A DNA stretch of 31,667 nt from Thermoplasmatota archaeon. Its GTDB lineage: Bacteria > Pseudomonadota > Gammaproteobacteria > Burkholderiales > Thiobacillaceae. The notes under the pieces were generated by a model. It worked only from the letters and a program-made list of their open reading frames with translations, searched no databases and was not told where the DNA came from. This document shows positions 1-10,652 of this stretch, piece after piece. The stretch is taken from the NCBI GenBank assembly GCA_023475455.1, contig JAMCVR010000009.1, positions 1 to 31,667 on the forward strand. Reading direction: 5' to 3'. The position numbers and the translations under genes were made by a program. The first letter of the stretch is position 1. Every line of letters starts with the position of its first letter.

Positions 1-609
1 AGAAGCAGGCGGCGTCGTAGAGCCGTTCGCGCACCAGGCGCTGGCACACTTCCTCGTAGCGGCGGGCGTAGGAGAGTTCCTGAAAGGCTTCGTCCACCGG
101 GTAGGGGCGAGCTTGATGCGCTTGGTGGGGCGGGTCGAGGCCTCGATTTCTTCCAGCATGAACAGATAGCCGAGCCAGGGCTGCGCAGAGGGCTTGAATG
201 CGCCCTTGCCATAGGCCGCCCAGAAATCGGTGGCATTGCCCAAGGCTTCCTCGACACGGTTGTTGAAGTTGTTGCCGAAGCTTCCCACCTGCGACTTCAC
301 TTCCACCACCGCAACCAGTTCGTTATCGGAGAGCACCACCACATCCCATTCCTTGGTTGGGCGGTAATAGCCGGGAAGGGTGCGCTCGGTTTTTCTGGCG
401 GTATGGATCGCGATTTTTGGCAAGCCGGCATCGCGCACGATGGCCGCGATCAGCGACACGAATTCGTCGGCATGCTTGCCGCCGGTGACTGCGCTGCGGT
501 TGCCCGCATCCTTCACCCCGGACCTGCCTCCCTGTCTTGCCTGCTGATTCGCGCGCGTCTTCCAGAAGTGCTTGACTGCCTTGGCGAGTTCTTTCTGAAC
601 ATCAAGCAT
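1..609 (-). pseudogene. XhoI/PaeR7I-like Type II restriction endonuclease, frameshifted, 3' end cut by window edge
   Basis: Translation from the ATG at 609 gives a protein resembling the XhoI/PaeR7I nuclease family, whose known members cut CTCGAG. Family-like stretches include AVTGGKHADEF, RKTERTLPGYYRPTKEWD and VKSQVGSFGNNFNNR. The PD-(D/E)XK core is visible as D89 in KEWD and E103-V-K105. After about residue 168 the frame is lost: the expected C-terminus (VDEAFQELSYARRYEEVC, then LVRERLYDAACF) continues in another frame. One extra base in the G4 run at 104-107 would restore it. Only a few C-terminal residues should lie beyond the window. The ATG overlaps the stop of the upstream methylase by 8 bp, the usual coupling of an R-M pair. 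Whether the frameshift is a real inactivation or a homopolymer read error cannot be told. The family call is from remembered motifs; the exact specificity is not shown. Confidence 0.8.
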
Positions 610-1600
610 GGCTGTCCTGCTGGTGCAAATAAATGTCGCGCGTCGTCAGCAGCTTCGGGGTATCGGCCTCGATCCGGCTGGCGGCAAGCGCGAAGTACTC
701 CGGGTCCACCTCGACGCCGATGCTGTTGCGTCCCCAGCGCGCGGCGGCAATGTTCGTCGTGCCCGTTCCCATGAACGGGTCCAGCACCGTATCGCCGACA
801 AAGCTGAACATGCGGATCAGGCGCTCGGCCAGTTCGACCGGATAAGGCGCGGGATGCTGGCGCGTGGACGCGCCGGTCAATCCGGTCCATATCTGCTGGA
901 ACCACGCGCGATGGTTCTCTGTGGAGATAACGGAAAGCAGGCGCGCTGCCAGCGTCGGGCTGCGATACCCGCCGGGCTTGCGCTCCATCAGGATGAATTC
1001 GATGTCGTTCTTGATGACGCCGTTGGGCTCGTAAGGCTTGCCGAGAAAACCGCCGCCGTTGCCTTCGGCTTCGTACACCGCATTGGCGATCTTGTTCCAG
1101 ATGATCGGCGCCAGATTGGAAAACCCCAGCACCCGGCAATGCTCCTGGATCGAGGCATGCAGCGGCACCACCGTATGTCCGCCGGCGTTCTTGCGGCGCG
1201 ACAGGCACACATCGCCCACCACGCACACCAGCCGCCCGCCCGGCACCAGCGTCCGATAGCAGTGTTGCCACACCCGATCGAGTTCGGTCAGAAACGCCTC
1301 GTAATCCTCGATGTCGCCCATCTGCGCGGGCGAGGTGTTGTAGGTTTTCAGCGTCCAGTAAGGCGGCGAAGTCAGCACCAGATGCACGCTGTTGTCCGGG
1401 GTGAAATCCAGCGCCCGCGCATCGCCCCGCCACAAATCATGCGCAGTCGGAATCGCAGGCAACACCGCCTCGATCTCGCGCATCAGCGCGGCATCCTTGG
1501 CAATGCGCGGGATCGCCTTCTGGTCGTCCACGAACTCGCGCAGGCTGGCGGGGAGCCAGTGCGTGAAGTCGAGATGGGGGAGGCGTTCGGGTTTGTTCAT
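602..1600 (-). CDS. DNA methyltransferase of a Type II R-M system (beta class, N4-cytosine or N6-adenine)
   Basis: This 332-residue protein transfers methyl groups from S-adenosylmethionine to DNA bases. It would protect host sites from the nuclease encoded immediately downstream, whose start overlaps its stop. The catalytic motif IV reads TSPPYW (SPPY at residues 78-81), and the AdoMet-binding motif I reads DPFMGTGTT (274-282). The order IV then I defines the beta class. SPPY is found in both N4-cytosine and N6-adenine enzymes of this class, so the modified base is not decided. About 50 N-terminal residues precede the catalytic core. The start at 1600 is the first ATG of the frame. No controller (C) protein gene is seen next to it. 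Confidence 0.9.
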   Translation of the reverse strand: MNKPERLPHLDFTHWLPASLREFVDDQKAIPRIAKDAALMREIEAVLPAIPTAHDLWRGDARALDFTPDNSVHLVLTSPPYWTLKTYNTSPAQMGDIEDYEAFLTELDRVWQHCYRTLVPGGRLVCVVGDVCLSRRKNAGGHTVVPLHASIQEHCRVLGFSNLAPIIWNKIANAVYEAEGNGGGFLGKPYEPNGVIKNDIEFILMERKPGGYRSPTLAARLLSVISTENHRAWFQQIWTGLTGASTRQHPAPYPVELAERLIRMFSFVGDTVLDPFMGTGTTNIAAARWGRNSIGVEVDPEYFALAASRIEADTPKLLTTRDIYLHQQDSHA

Positions 1601-1702
1601 GGGTTGGTGTTGAGATTACCCTTTGAGCCTTTCTTTAGCTTACCCGTACAGGGTGAATCCGCCATTCATGGGTTGAACTAGGCCATCGAGCCCACTTGCT
1701 TC

Positions 1703-2455
1703 TTACTTCGCGGCCACCTTCTTGCCCGAATTGTAAGCAAGCAGCAGAGGCCAATCGATCAAGCCGCCGGGGCAAAACTGTTCGACAAAATCCTTGGTGA
1801 AAAGGGCAAGCTTGGCGCCGTAAAGCTGCTCGATGGCGTCGTTGCGCTCCTTGGCCTGATGGCCAATCGGCACGATCAGTTCCTGGTACAGGGTTTCAGA
1901 GCCGTTCGAAATCAGCGACCAGAATTCTTGGCCGCACAGTTTGCGATGGGTGCCTTTGTCGGGCACGGGTTCCGTTCCATAGCAACAGGCCTCGACACAA
2001 ACAACGTGAAGGTTCTTCCCGCCGCCTGAGGTGGCAAGCGATTTTTTGGCCTTGTTGAAGTGATCGACCAGTTTTTCTATCTGGGAAGAGCTCCCCCAAT
2101 TCGGTCCGGACTTGATGCTGACGATGTACTTGGTTTTTCCCTGCTCGAATTCGAGATCGATACCTTTGATCCCGGATTTCCGTCCGCCAAAGGTTTCCGC
2201 GCAGACAAAGATGGCGACCCTTTCAAGAAAATTGCCGAATACAGTTTCCTCACCGGATGAAACCGTGGCATCGAGCACAGCCTTGATAAAGTCGTTGGCA
2301 TTGACGGCGTTCTTGGCGCGAAATAGATAAGGGTTCTTGCGCTTGAGAATATCGTCCAGCGTCAGTGCCTTGAGCTTGGCCAGTTTCTTGTCGTGAAACT
2401 CCGGCCCAATGTGAGCATGGATAAAGTCAGCGACCTTGGAAAATTCAAACGTCAC
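1703..2455 (-). CDS. PmeII-like Type II restriction endonuclease
   Basis: This 250-residue protein starts at GTG 2455, which overlaps the stop of the upstream methylase by 4 bp (GTGA) and has a GAGGAG ribosome site about 6 bases upstream. Longer readings in the same frame run into the methylase gene and have no such site. The protein resembles the family annotated as PmeII-type restriction endonucleases: LKRKNPYLFRAKN near residues 37-49, SGEETVFGNFLE, GIDLEFE, then YIVSIKSGPNWGSSSQI. D100 and S113-I-K115 fit a PD-(D/E)XK nuclease centre. It would cut unmodified DNA at the site protected by its partner methylase; the site itself is unknown. Base composition is lower in GC than the core genes to the right, consistent with transfer. 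The family name is from memory of motifs, not a search. Confidence 0.75.
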   Translation of the reverse strand: MTFEFSKVADFIHAHIGPEFHDKKLAKLKALTLDDILKRKNPYLFRAKNAVNANDFIKAVLDATVSSGEETVFGNFLERVAIFVCAETFGGRKSGIKGIDLEFEQGKTKYIVSIKSGPNWGSSSQIEKLVDHFNKAKKSLATSGGGKNLHVVCVEACCYGTEPVPDKGTHRKLCGQEFWSLISNGSETLYQELIVPIGHQAKERNDAIEQLYGAKLALFTKDFVEQFCPGGLIDWPLLLAYNSGKKVAAK

Positions 2456-3336
2456 GGATGCTCCTCGGTTTGCGCGGACTTGCGGCGCCGCACCGTGTAC
2501 TTGGCCTTGTTTTCCAGCAAAGCGTATTGCCTGTCGTCCAGTTCGTTCCTGGCCAAGGCTACATACTCCGACATGATCTCGATGCCGATCCCGTTTCGGC
2601 CCATGCGCTTGGCGACGCGCAAGGTCGTGCCCGACCCCATGAAAGGGTCCAGCACCGTATCGCCTGGGCGTGTGAACAAATTGATAAACCATTCCGGCAA
2701 CGCTTCCGGAAACACCGCGCTATGGCTGCGATTGCTGCACTCGGTAGCAAGATTGAGCACGTTGGTTGGGTAGGCCATGGTGCGGGAAATCCAGTTTTCG
2801 ATCTTCTTCCCGAACCCGCTGCCCACTCTGGATTCATCGCGCATGCGATCCGTCTCGGAAAGATTTTTCAAGCGCGTCTTGGCCCAGTCCCCCATTGGCA
2901 CCATGACCTCATCCTGATACATGTGAAACTGTCGCGCCTTGTTGAATTGAAGCAGGCGCTCCCAGGAATCTCTGAACCGGTTGGGCCATTTTCCGGGGTA
3001 GCAGTTCTTCTTGTGCCAGATGAATTCTTCTGTCCACAGCCATCCCTGTTGACGCATGGCCAAGATGAGTTCTAGCACGTAGGTATGGCGCTCACCCTCG
3101 ACCACACGCTCCTTGATGTTGAGGACGAACGTGCCGGTGGGCTTTAGAACACGTAGCAACTCGGCAGCAATTGGCAAAAACCACTCAACATATTGGTCAG
3201 GCCGCACTCCACCATACGTCTGCTTGCGCTGGTCAGCGTAGGGTGGGGACGTGACGATCAGATCGACCGAATTATCTGGGAGGCGTTTCAGCATCTCCCG
3301 GCAATCGCCTTCCAGAATTTGCGTGGTGTTTCTCAT
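2452..3336 (-). CDS. DNA methyltransferase of the second R-M system (beta class)
   Basis: This 294-residue methylase is the partner of the nuclease that overlaps its 3' end. Motif IV is TSPPY (SPPY at residues 30-33) close to the N-terminus, and motif I is DPFMGSGTT at 230-238, again the beta-class order. The region between (roughly 34-229) carries the likely target-recognition part, including a WPNRFRDSWERLLQF stretch. The methylase-then-nuclease order, with overlapping ends, matches the first R-M pair, so both are built for translational coupling. The short distance to the first pair (103 bases between the nuclease stop and the next methylase start) makes the four genes one defence cluster. 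Confidence 0.88.
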   Translation of the reverse strand: MRNTTQILEGDCREMLKRLPDNSVDLIVTSPPYADQRKQTYGGVRPDQYVEWFLPIAAELLRVLKPTGTFVLNIKERVVEGERHTYVLELILAMRQQGWLWTEEFIWHKKNCYPGKWPNRFRDSWERLLQFNKARQFHMYQDEVMVPMGDWAKTRLKNLSETDRMRDESRVGSGFGKKIENWISRTMAYPTNVLNLATECSNRSHSAVFPEALPEWFINLFTRPGDTVLDPFMGSGTTLRVAKRMGRNGIGIEIMSEYVALARNELDDRQYALLENKAKYTVRRRKSAQTEEHP

Positions 3337-3372
3337 CTGTTTTTTATTGACGTGTCCAATGCGATTGTTTCT

Positions 3373-3579
3373 CTAAGCTTGCTTGGCTATCCGAACATAC
3401 TTTGAATTCGGCAGATCGAATATTCCCTTCATCAAAGGTTCCCACGATGGATCAAGCTGCACTGGTGGATCGCCCGCGTCGATGTTGTCCTCATCGACGA
3501 TTTCAACCTCCACATCGCCAAGGACAACATAATCGGCTATGCCGCCGCTTACATGGATTAACACTTTTGGCTTATTCAT
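3373..3579 (-). CDS. Small conserved-looking protein of unknown function
   Basis: This 68-residue acidic protein begins MNKPKVLIHVSGG and continues with GDVEVEIVDEDNIDAG. Short proteins of this general look (a beta strand followed by V-S-G-G and a D-x-D-N motif) occur in accessory regions of proteobacteria, but I cannot assign a function. It lies 36 bases upstream of the second methylase on the same strand, so it could be co-transcribed with the R-M genes. There is no signal peptide or membrane segment. The reading frame is compact and has an upstream ATG, with no competing longer frame of better quality. Confidence 0.6.
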   Translation of the reverse strand: MNKPKVLIHVSGGIADYVVLGDVEVEIVDEDNIDAGDPPVQLDPSWEPLMKGIFDLPNSKYVRIAKQA

Positions 3580-3647
3580 AGTGCCTCATCCTTTGAGGTG
3601 AAATCTATGCGGCGCATTACGCCTGCGGCTCATGCGTACGCGGACTG

Positions 3648-3896
3648 TTATTTCTTCTTGGTGGCAGCACGCTGAGCTAAAGCAGACCCAGCCGCACTCT
3701 TAGAGGCGGGACTCGTGCGTCCATCACGCAGAACTGCCGATGCAGCGGTAGCTGCTTTTGCTGACGTAGCTCTGGGCGGAGCAACCTGTGATAATGCACT
3801 ACCAGCCGCCGACTTTGATGCTTTCCCTGTCGAACTGTTTGAAAGAACAGAAGAAGAACTTTTTGCAGCTTTGCTGCCTGTGATTTTCGTCGCCAC
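3648..3896 (-). CDS. Small basic Ser/Ala/Lys-rich protein with two internal repeats, unknown function
   Basis: This 82-residue protein is built from two imperfect repeats of about 31 residues. Each ends in the same signature, SKSAAGSALSQ and SKSAAGSALAQ, preceded by an Ala/Ser-rich helix-prone stretch (AAKSSSSVLSNSS and AATAASAVLRDGRTS). The C-terminus is AATKKK. The composition (Ala, Ser, Lys; almost no acidic residues) suggests a nucleic-acid-associated or intrinsically disordered protein, but that is inference. Similar repeat proteins are commonly annotated as hypothetical in proteobacterial accessory regions. It precedes the R-M genes on the same strand. The opposite strand is also open here, but the repeat structure favours the minus-strand reading. 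Confidence 0.6.
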   Translation of the reverse strand: MATKITGSKAAKSSSSVLSNSSTGKASKSAAGSALSQVAPPRATSAKAATAASAVLRDGRTSPASKSAAGSALAQRAATKKK

Positions 3897-3934
3897 TTAG
3901 CATCTCCTTAAAAAACGTACTGCACCATTTCTAC

Positions 3935-4096
3935 ATCAATCCCAGCTCAACGCCCCGCCCGTCTGATACTCCGTGACGCGCGTTTCGAAGAAGTTCTTCT
4001 CCTTCTTCAGGTCGATCATTTCGGCCATCCAGGGGAAGGGGTTGGTGACGCCGGGGAACATCTCGTCGAGGCCAATCTGCTGGTAGCGGCGGTTGG
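3935..4096 (-). pseudogene. Diverged fragment of the nrdB 3' end
   Basis: This stretch matches the last 53 codons plus stop of nrdB at 4755-4915. I count 7 base differences over about 161 bases. Five are synonymous, and two change the protein conservatively (Cys to Tyr in NRRCQQ, Ile to Val in FPGITNP). The reading frame is kept to the stop codon, but nothing upstream continues it; the homology ends just before the hicB stop at 4112. It is not a perfect copy like the tandem duplications elsewhere in the window, so it is older or came from another strain. It looks like a gene end displaced by insertion of the HicAB cassette. Confidence 0.85.
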
Positions 4097-4111
4097 CATT
4101 CGGTTTCATCA

Positions 4112-4504
4112 TCACTGTCGTTCCATTTCGGAAACCGCGGCCTTTGCCAGAAAACCGGAGCGGCTTAGGTGGTGTGCCTTGGCATAGGCGTCAATCCGCC
4201 TGACCAGACCTTCCGGCAAAGACACGTTCAAACGCATGGGGCGGGTGGTGAGTTGGGACACATCAACGTCCACCAGCATCCATACGCCACCTTTGTATTT
4301 GGATTTGGCGGCAAGGTTCTCCAGCGGAGTGGGCGCGGGAATATCCATGTCTTCGCCCTCGCAATAGACCTCGATTGCCTCCTGGATTTTGGCGGGAAGT
4401 TCGTCCCAATTGTCCGCAGCGGAATAGCAGCCCGGAAAATCGGGGACGGTGACGCCGTGTGCATGGGTCTTATCGCCCATATGTACATAGACCGGGTACA
4501 ACAT
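4112..4504 (-). CDS. hicB: HicB-family antitoxin
   Basis: This 130-residue antitoxin should neutralise the HicA ribonuclease encoded just upstream and repress the operon. The N-terminal part is the HicB partial RNase H fold, with the family motif VPDFPGCYSAADNWDEL at about residues 20-36. The C-terminal part, from RPMRLNVSLPEGLVRRIDA, is a ribbon-helix-helix DNA-binding domain. The start at 4504 (MLYPVYVHMG) is chosen over an in-frame ATG at 4522. A strong GGAGGT site ends 4 bases before the 4504 ATG and overlaps the hicA stop codon, so translation of the two is coupled. The gene ends 15 bases before the nrdB fragment. Confidence 0.9.
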   Translation of the reverse strand: MLYPVYVHMGDKTHAHGVTVPDFPGCYSAADNWDELPAKIQEAIEVYCEGEDMDIPAPTPLENLAAKSKYKGGVWMLVDVDVSQLTTRPMRLNVSLPEGLVRRIDAYAKAHHLSRSGFLAKAAVSEMERQ

Positions 4505-4506
4505 GA

Positions 4507-4695
4507 TTACCTCCATTCCCAACCGGCTTGCCGGTAGATGTTGCGCAGTGTGCCTGTCGGCATGTCTTTGCGCGGATGGGGCACGACAACGTGGCCAGGT
4601 TTTTCGGAGTGCTTGTACTTGGCATGGTCACCCTTGCCACCCACCCGAACCCAGCCTTCGCGTTCCAGACGCTTGATAAGCTCCGCGCTGTCCAT
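4507..4695 (-). CDS. hicA: HicA-family toxin (mRNA interferase)
   Basis: This 62-residue protein has the HicA double-stranded-RNA-binding fold pattern: ELIKRLEREGW, then KGDHAKYKH with the expected catalytic histidine at residue 24, then a basic C-terminus (HPRKDMPTGTLRNIYRQAGW). HicA toxins cleave mRNA and arrest growth unless bound by HicB. Toxin first and antitoxin second is the usual HicAB order. No ribosome site is visible before the ATG; a TAGAAT hexamer abuts the start codon, so initiation may be weak or leaderless. The pair sits between the full nrdB and a displaced nrdB end. Confidence 0.9.
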   Translation of the reverse strand: MDSAELIKRLEREGWVRVGGKGDHAKYKHSEKPGHVVVPHPRKDMPTGTLRNIYRQAGWEWR

Positions 4696-4702
4696 ATTCT
4701 AG

Positions 4703-4718
4703 TACACATTAATACACA
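4703..4718 (-). promoter_or_regulatory. Candidate hicAB operator
   Basis: Two TACACA hexamers separated by TTAA lie 8 bases upstream of the hicA start. On the coding strand they fill the 17-base spacer between a TTGTTT (-35-like) and a TAGAAT (-10-like) hexamer. This is where a ribbon-helix-helix antitoxin such as HicB would bind to repress its operon. The assignment is by position and repeat symmetry only. Confidence 0.4.
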
Positions 4719-4754
4719 AAACAACAAGGCGCTTATGCCTGGCGCTCAAGCCAA

Positions 4755-5894
4755 TCAATCCCAGCTCAACGCCCCGCCCGTCTGATACTCGGTGACGCGC
4801 GTTTCGAAGAAGTTCTTCTCCTTCTTCAGGTCGATCATCTCGGCCATCCAGGGGAAGGGGTTGGTGATGCCGGGGAACATTTCGTCCAGGCCGATCTGCT
4901 GGCAGCGGCGGTTGGCGATGAAGCGCAGGTATTCCTTGAACTGGGCTGAATTCAAACCCAGCACGCCGCGCGGCATGGTGTCTTCGGCGTAGCGGTATTC
5001 GAGCTCGACGCCCTTCTGGATCAGGGCGCGGATTTCGGCCTTGAATTCATTCGTCCACAGGTGGGGATTTTCCAGCTTGATGGTGTTGATGAGGTCGATG
5101 CCGAAGTTGCAGTGCATGGACTCGTCGCGCAGGATGTACTGGTACTGCTCGGCGGCGCCGGTCATCTTGTTCTGGCGGCCCAGGGCCAGGATCTGCACGA
5201 AGCCGACGTAGAAGAACAGGCCTTCCATGATGCAGGCGAAGACGATCAGCGACTTCAGCAGGGCCTGGTCGGCCTCGGGGGTGCCGGTCTTGAATTCGGG
5301 GTTGGTGAGCGTGTCGATGAAGGGGATGAGGAAGTCGTCCTTGTCGCGGATGCTGGCGACTTCATGATACGCGTTGAAGATTTCGCCTTCGTCCAGGCCC
5401 AGGCTTTCCACGATGTACTGGTAGGCGTGGGTGTGGATGGCCTCTTCGAACGCCTGGCGCAGCAGGTACTGGCGGCACTCGGGCGCGGTGATGTGGCGGT
5501 AGGTGCCGAGCACGATGTTGTTGGCGGCGAGCGAGTCGGCGGTGACGAAGAAGCCGAGGTTGCGCTTGACCAGACGGCGCTCGTCTTCGGAGAGCGCAGT
5601 CGGATCTTTCCACTGCGCGATGTCGCGGCTCATGTTCACTTCCTGCGGCATCCAGTGGTTGGCGCAGCCGGCGAGGTATTTTTCCCACGCCCATTTGTAT
5701 TTGAAGGGGACGAGCTGGTTCACATCCGTCGCGCCGTTGATCACGCGCTTGTCGGCGGCCTGCACGCGGCGGGCCTGCGGCGCGGGATCATCGGCAACAT
5801 CGGCACCCACCGGGGCGGCGGATTCCTTGCGCAGGAAGGCCGGTACGGCAGCGGGCTGCGCGGCGGGGGTGAAGTCTTCTTCAAAGTTCAGCAT
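4755..5894 (-). CDS. nrdB: Ribonucleoside-diphosphate reductase, beta subunit (class Ia)
   Basis: NrdB houses the di-iron centre and tyrosyl radical that drive reduction of ribonucleotides by NrdA. The 379-residue reading from ATG 5894 (MLNFEEDF) is preferred over an upstream ATG at 5942 because AAGGAG lies about 10 bases before it. Metal ligands and the radical tyrosine are recognisable: D120 in [10 protein letters not shown]151 and H154 with the radical Y158 in [10 protein letters not shown]224 in CIMEGLFF, and E258/H261 in RDESMH. The C-terminal tail, which docks into NrdA, ends in GGALSWD. About 476 bases separate it from nrdA once the tandem duplication is collapsed. The gene is complete; its last 160 bases are repeated in diverged form at 3935-4096. 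Confidence 0.95.
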   Translation of the reverse strand: MLNFEEDFTPAAQPAAVPAFLRKESAAPVGADVADDPAPQARRVQAADKRVINGATDVNQLVPFKYKWAWEKYLAGCANHWMPQEVNMSRDIAQWKDPTALSEDERRLVKRNLGFFVTADSLAANNIVLGTYRHITAPECRQYLLRQAFEEAIHTHAYQYIVESLGLDEGEIFNAYHEVASIRDKDDFLIPFIDTLTNPEFKTGTPEADQALLKSLIVFACIMEGLFFYVGFVQILALGRQNKMTGAAEQYQYILRDESMHCNFGIDLINTIKLENPHLWTNEFKAEIRALIQKGVELEYRYAEDTMPRGVLGLNSAQFKEYLRFIANRRCQQIGLDEMFPGITNPFPWMAEMIDLKKEKNFFETRVTEYQTGGALSWD

Positions 5895-6369
5895 CGTTAT
5901 TAATCTCCTTTGGTTGTCCCAAAGTGGGCTGGGCCCACACACCTTTTAATCTGGCGGTGGGCAGCGCCCACCTTGTATTCATTAACTGGCTTCTGCGTAC
6001 CGCCTCCCCTTCTGCGCCACCTCGACTGAATCGAGTCAGCGGGGATGAAGGCGAGCACTGTTCGAGCTCCGCAGTGAGGTGCGTTTTGTGCGCCTCGCCA
6101 GGGCAAGTTGCGCAGCCGCCCCGATGGCTCGGTTCAGTCGAGGCCCGCCCCGAAGGGGTGGCGCAGCAGGGCGGCTTTCTCTTTGGTTACTTTCTCTTGG
6201 CCGTCCAAGAGAAAGTGACTAGCCGCCGGGCTACCCCCGGCCAACGCACTCAAGCATTCGTCAATTCCGGCGGACGCCGGAATCCAGCCTGCTTGACTGG
6301 ACCCCGGCTTCCGCCGGGGTGACGGCCAACCCTCTGCTCAACTACCACGCCCGGGGTGACGGCCGAGCC
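5895..6369. repeat. Palindrome-rich spacer between nrdA and nrdB
   Basis: This 475-base gap has no convincing gene. It holds a series of perfect inverted repeats: GTGGGC-TGG-GCCCAC at 5924-5938; GGTGGGC-AGC-GCCCACC at 5956-5972; an 11-bp arm pair (CCTCGACTGAA) at 6020-6030 and 6133-6143; a 12-bp stem with 4-base loop at 6189-6216; TTCCGGCG-GA-CGCCGGAA at 6265-6282; and ACCCCGGC-TTCC-GCCGGGGT at 6301-6320. The last two resemble extragenic palindromes common in this bacterial group. They may fold in the nrdA-nrdB transcript and affect its processing. The left breakpoint of the 1325-bp duplication (6310-6312) lies in the loop of the last hairpin. Confidence 0.75.
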
Positions 6370-7637
6370 TTACTGGCACGCCTCGCATTCCTCAAACCCT
6401 GGATTCCCCGGCCGCATCGTGCAGGCGCGCCCTTCGATCTCCGGCTCCGGCAGATTCGCCGCGGCCTTGCTGATCGCGCTGCTGGCGCCGCTGCTCATCG
6501 CCCCCGCGCCGCCGCTCGACGACACGGCATTGAGCTCGCCGCCCTTGCCGGTGGATTTCTCCGCGCTGGTCGCGCCCAGGGTGCGCAGGTAGTACGTGGT
6601 CTTCAGGCCGCGTATCCACGCCAGCTTGTAGGTCTCGTCGAGCTTCTTGCCGCTGGCGCCCGCCATGTAGATGTTGAGGCTCTGCGCCTGGTCGATCCAC
6701 TTCTGGCGGCGGCTGGCGCATTCCACCAGCCAGCTGGTTTCCATCTCGAACGCGGTGGCGTAGAGGGTGCGCAGGTCGGCCGGGATGCGGTCGATCTTCG
6801 CCAGGCTGCCGTCGAAGTACTTGATGTCGGCGACCATGACTTCGTCCCACAGGCCCAGCTTCTTCAGGTCGGCCACCAGGTACTTGTTGGCGACGGTGAA
6901 TTCGCCCGACAGGTTGGATTTGACGTAGATGTTCTGGTAGGTCGGCTCGATCGACGCGGAGACGCCGACGATGTTGGCGATGGTCGCGGTCGGCGCGATC
7001 GCCAGGCAGTTGGAGTTGCGCATGCCGTATTCGGCGATGCGGGCGCGCAGCGCGTCCCAGTCCAAGGTGCTGGAGCCGTCCACTTCCAGATAGCCGCCGC
7101 GCTCCTCGGCCAGCAGCTTCAGCGAATCCTGCGGCAGGATGCCGCGGCTCCACAGGCTGCCTTCGTAGCTGGAATAGCGGCCGCGCTCGGCGGCGAGCTC
7201 GGTCGACGCCCAGAAGGCGTAGTAGGCGACGGCTTCCATCGAGCGGTCGGCGAACTCCACCGCCTCGTCCGACGCGTAGGCCACGCGCAGTTCATGCAGC
7301 GCGTCCTGGAAGCCCATGATGCCGAGGCCCACCGGACGGTGCTTGAGGTTGGAGTTGCGCGCCTTGCCGACGGCGTAGTAGTTGACGTCCACCACGTTGT
7401 CGAGCATGCGCATCGCGGTGTGGATGGTGGCCTTGAGCTTGTCCAGATCGAGCTTGGGCTGCCCTGATTCAACATCGAGTTTCAGGTGGTTCACCAGGTT
7501 GACCGAGCCGAGGTTGCACACGGCGATTTCGGTGTCGCCGGTGTTGAGCGTGATCTCGGTGCACAGGTTGGAGCTGTGGACGACGCCGACGTGTTGCTGC
7601 GGGCTGCGGATGTTGCACGGGTCCTTGAAGGTGATCC
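6310..7637. repeat. Tandem duplication 1, left copy
   Basis: This segment is repeated, without any difference I could find, at 7635-8962 with an offset of 1325 bases. The two copies overlap by a 3-base junction homology (TCC). The segment contains the 3' third of nrdA plus about 60 bases of downstream spacer. The unit is not a multiple of three relative to any spanning gene, and no transposase or terminal repeats accompany it. Confidence 0.95.
6370..7637 (-). pseudogene. 5'-truncated copy of nrdA (3' portion only)
   Basis: This is a perfect copy of nrdA from about residue 566 (TFKDPCN) to the stop. It keeps the active-site cysteine region SSNLC (C589 of the full protein), C604, the YY radical-relay pair and the C-terminal CEAC shuttle. 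It lacks the ATP-cone, the specificity region and the cysteine partner C365, so it cannot make a working reductase. Its frame is open to an upstream in-frame TGA near 7664, but the first ATG is at 7521 and no ribosome site was seen for it. It arises from the tandem duplication and, if that is an assembly artefact, does not exist in the genome. Confidence 0.9.
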
Positions 7638-7694
7638 GCCGGGGTGACGGCCAACCCTCTGCTCAACTACCACGCCCGGGGTGACGGCCGAGCC

Positions 7695-10652
<2,958 letters not shown>

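Noticed and set aside
3715..3900. Plus-strand 61-codon frame opposite the SKSAAGSAL protein
   Set aside because: The minus-strand frame shows internal protein repeats and co-orientation with its neighbours; the plus frame shows neither.
6189..6216. 12-bp hairpin as an intrinsic terminator for nrdA
   Set aside because: No T run follows on either strand; it fits an extragenic repeat better.
5924..6322. Plus-strand 132-codon open frame in the nrdA-nrdB spacer
   Set aside because: It is a translation of the palindromic repeats; the sequence has no protein family features or ribosome site.
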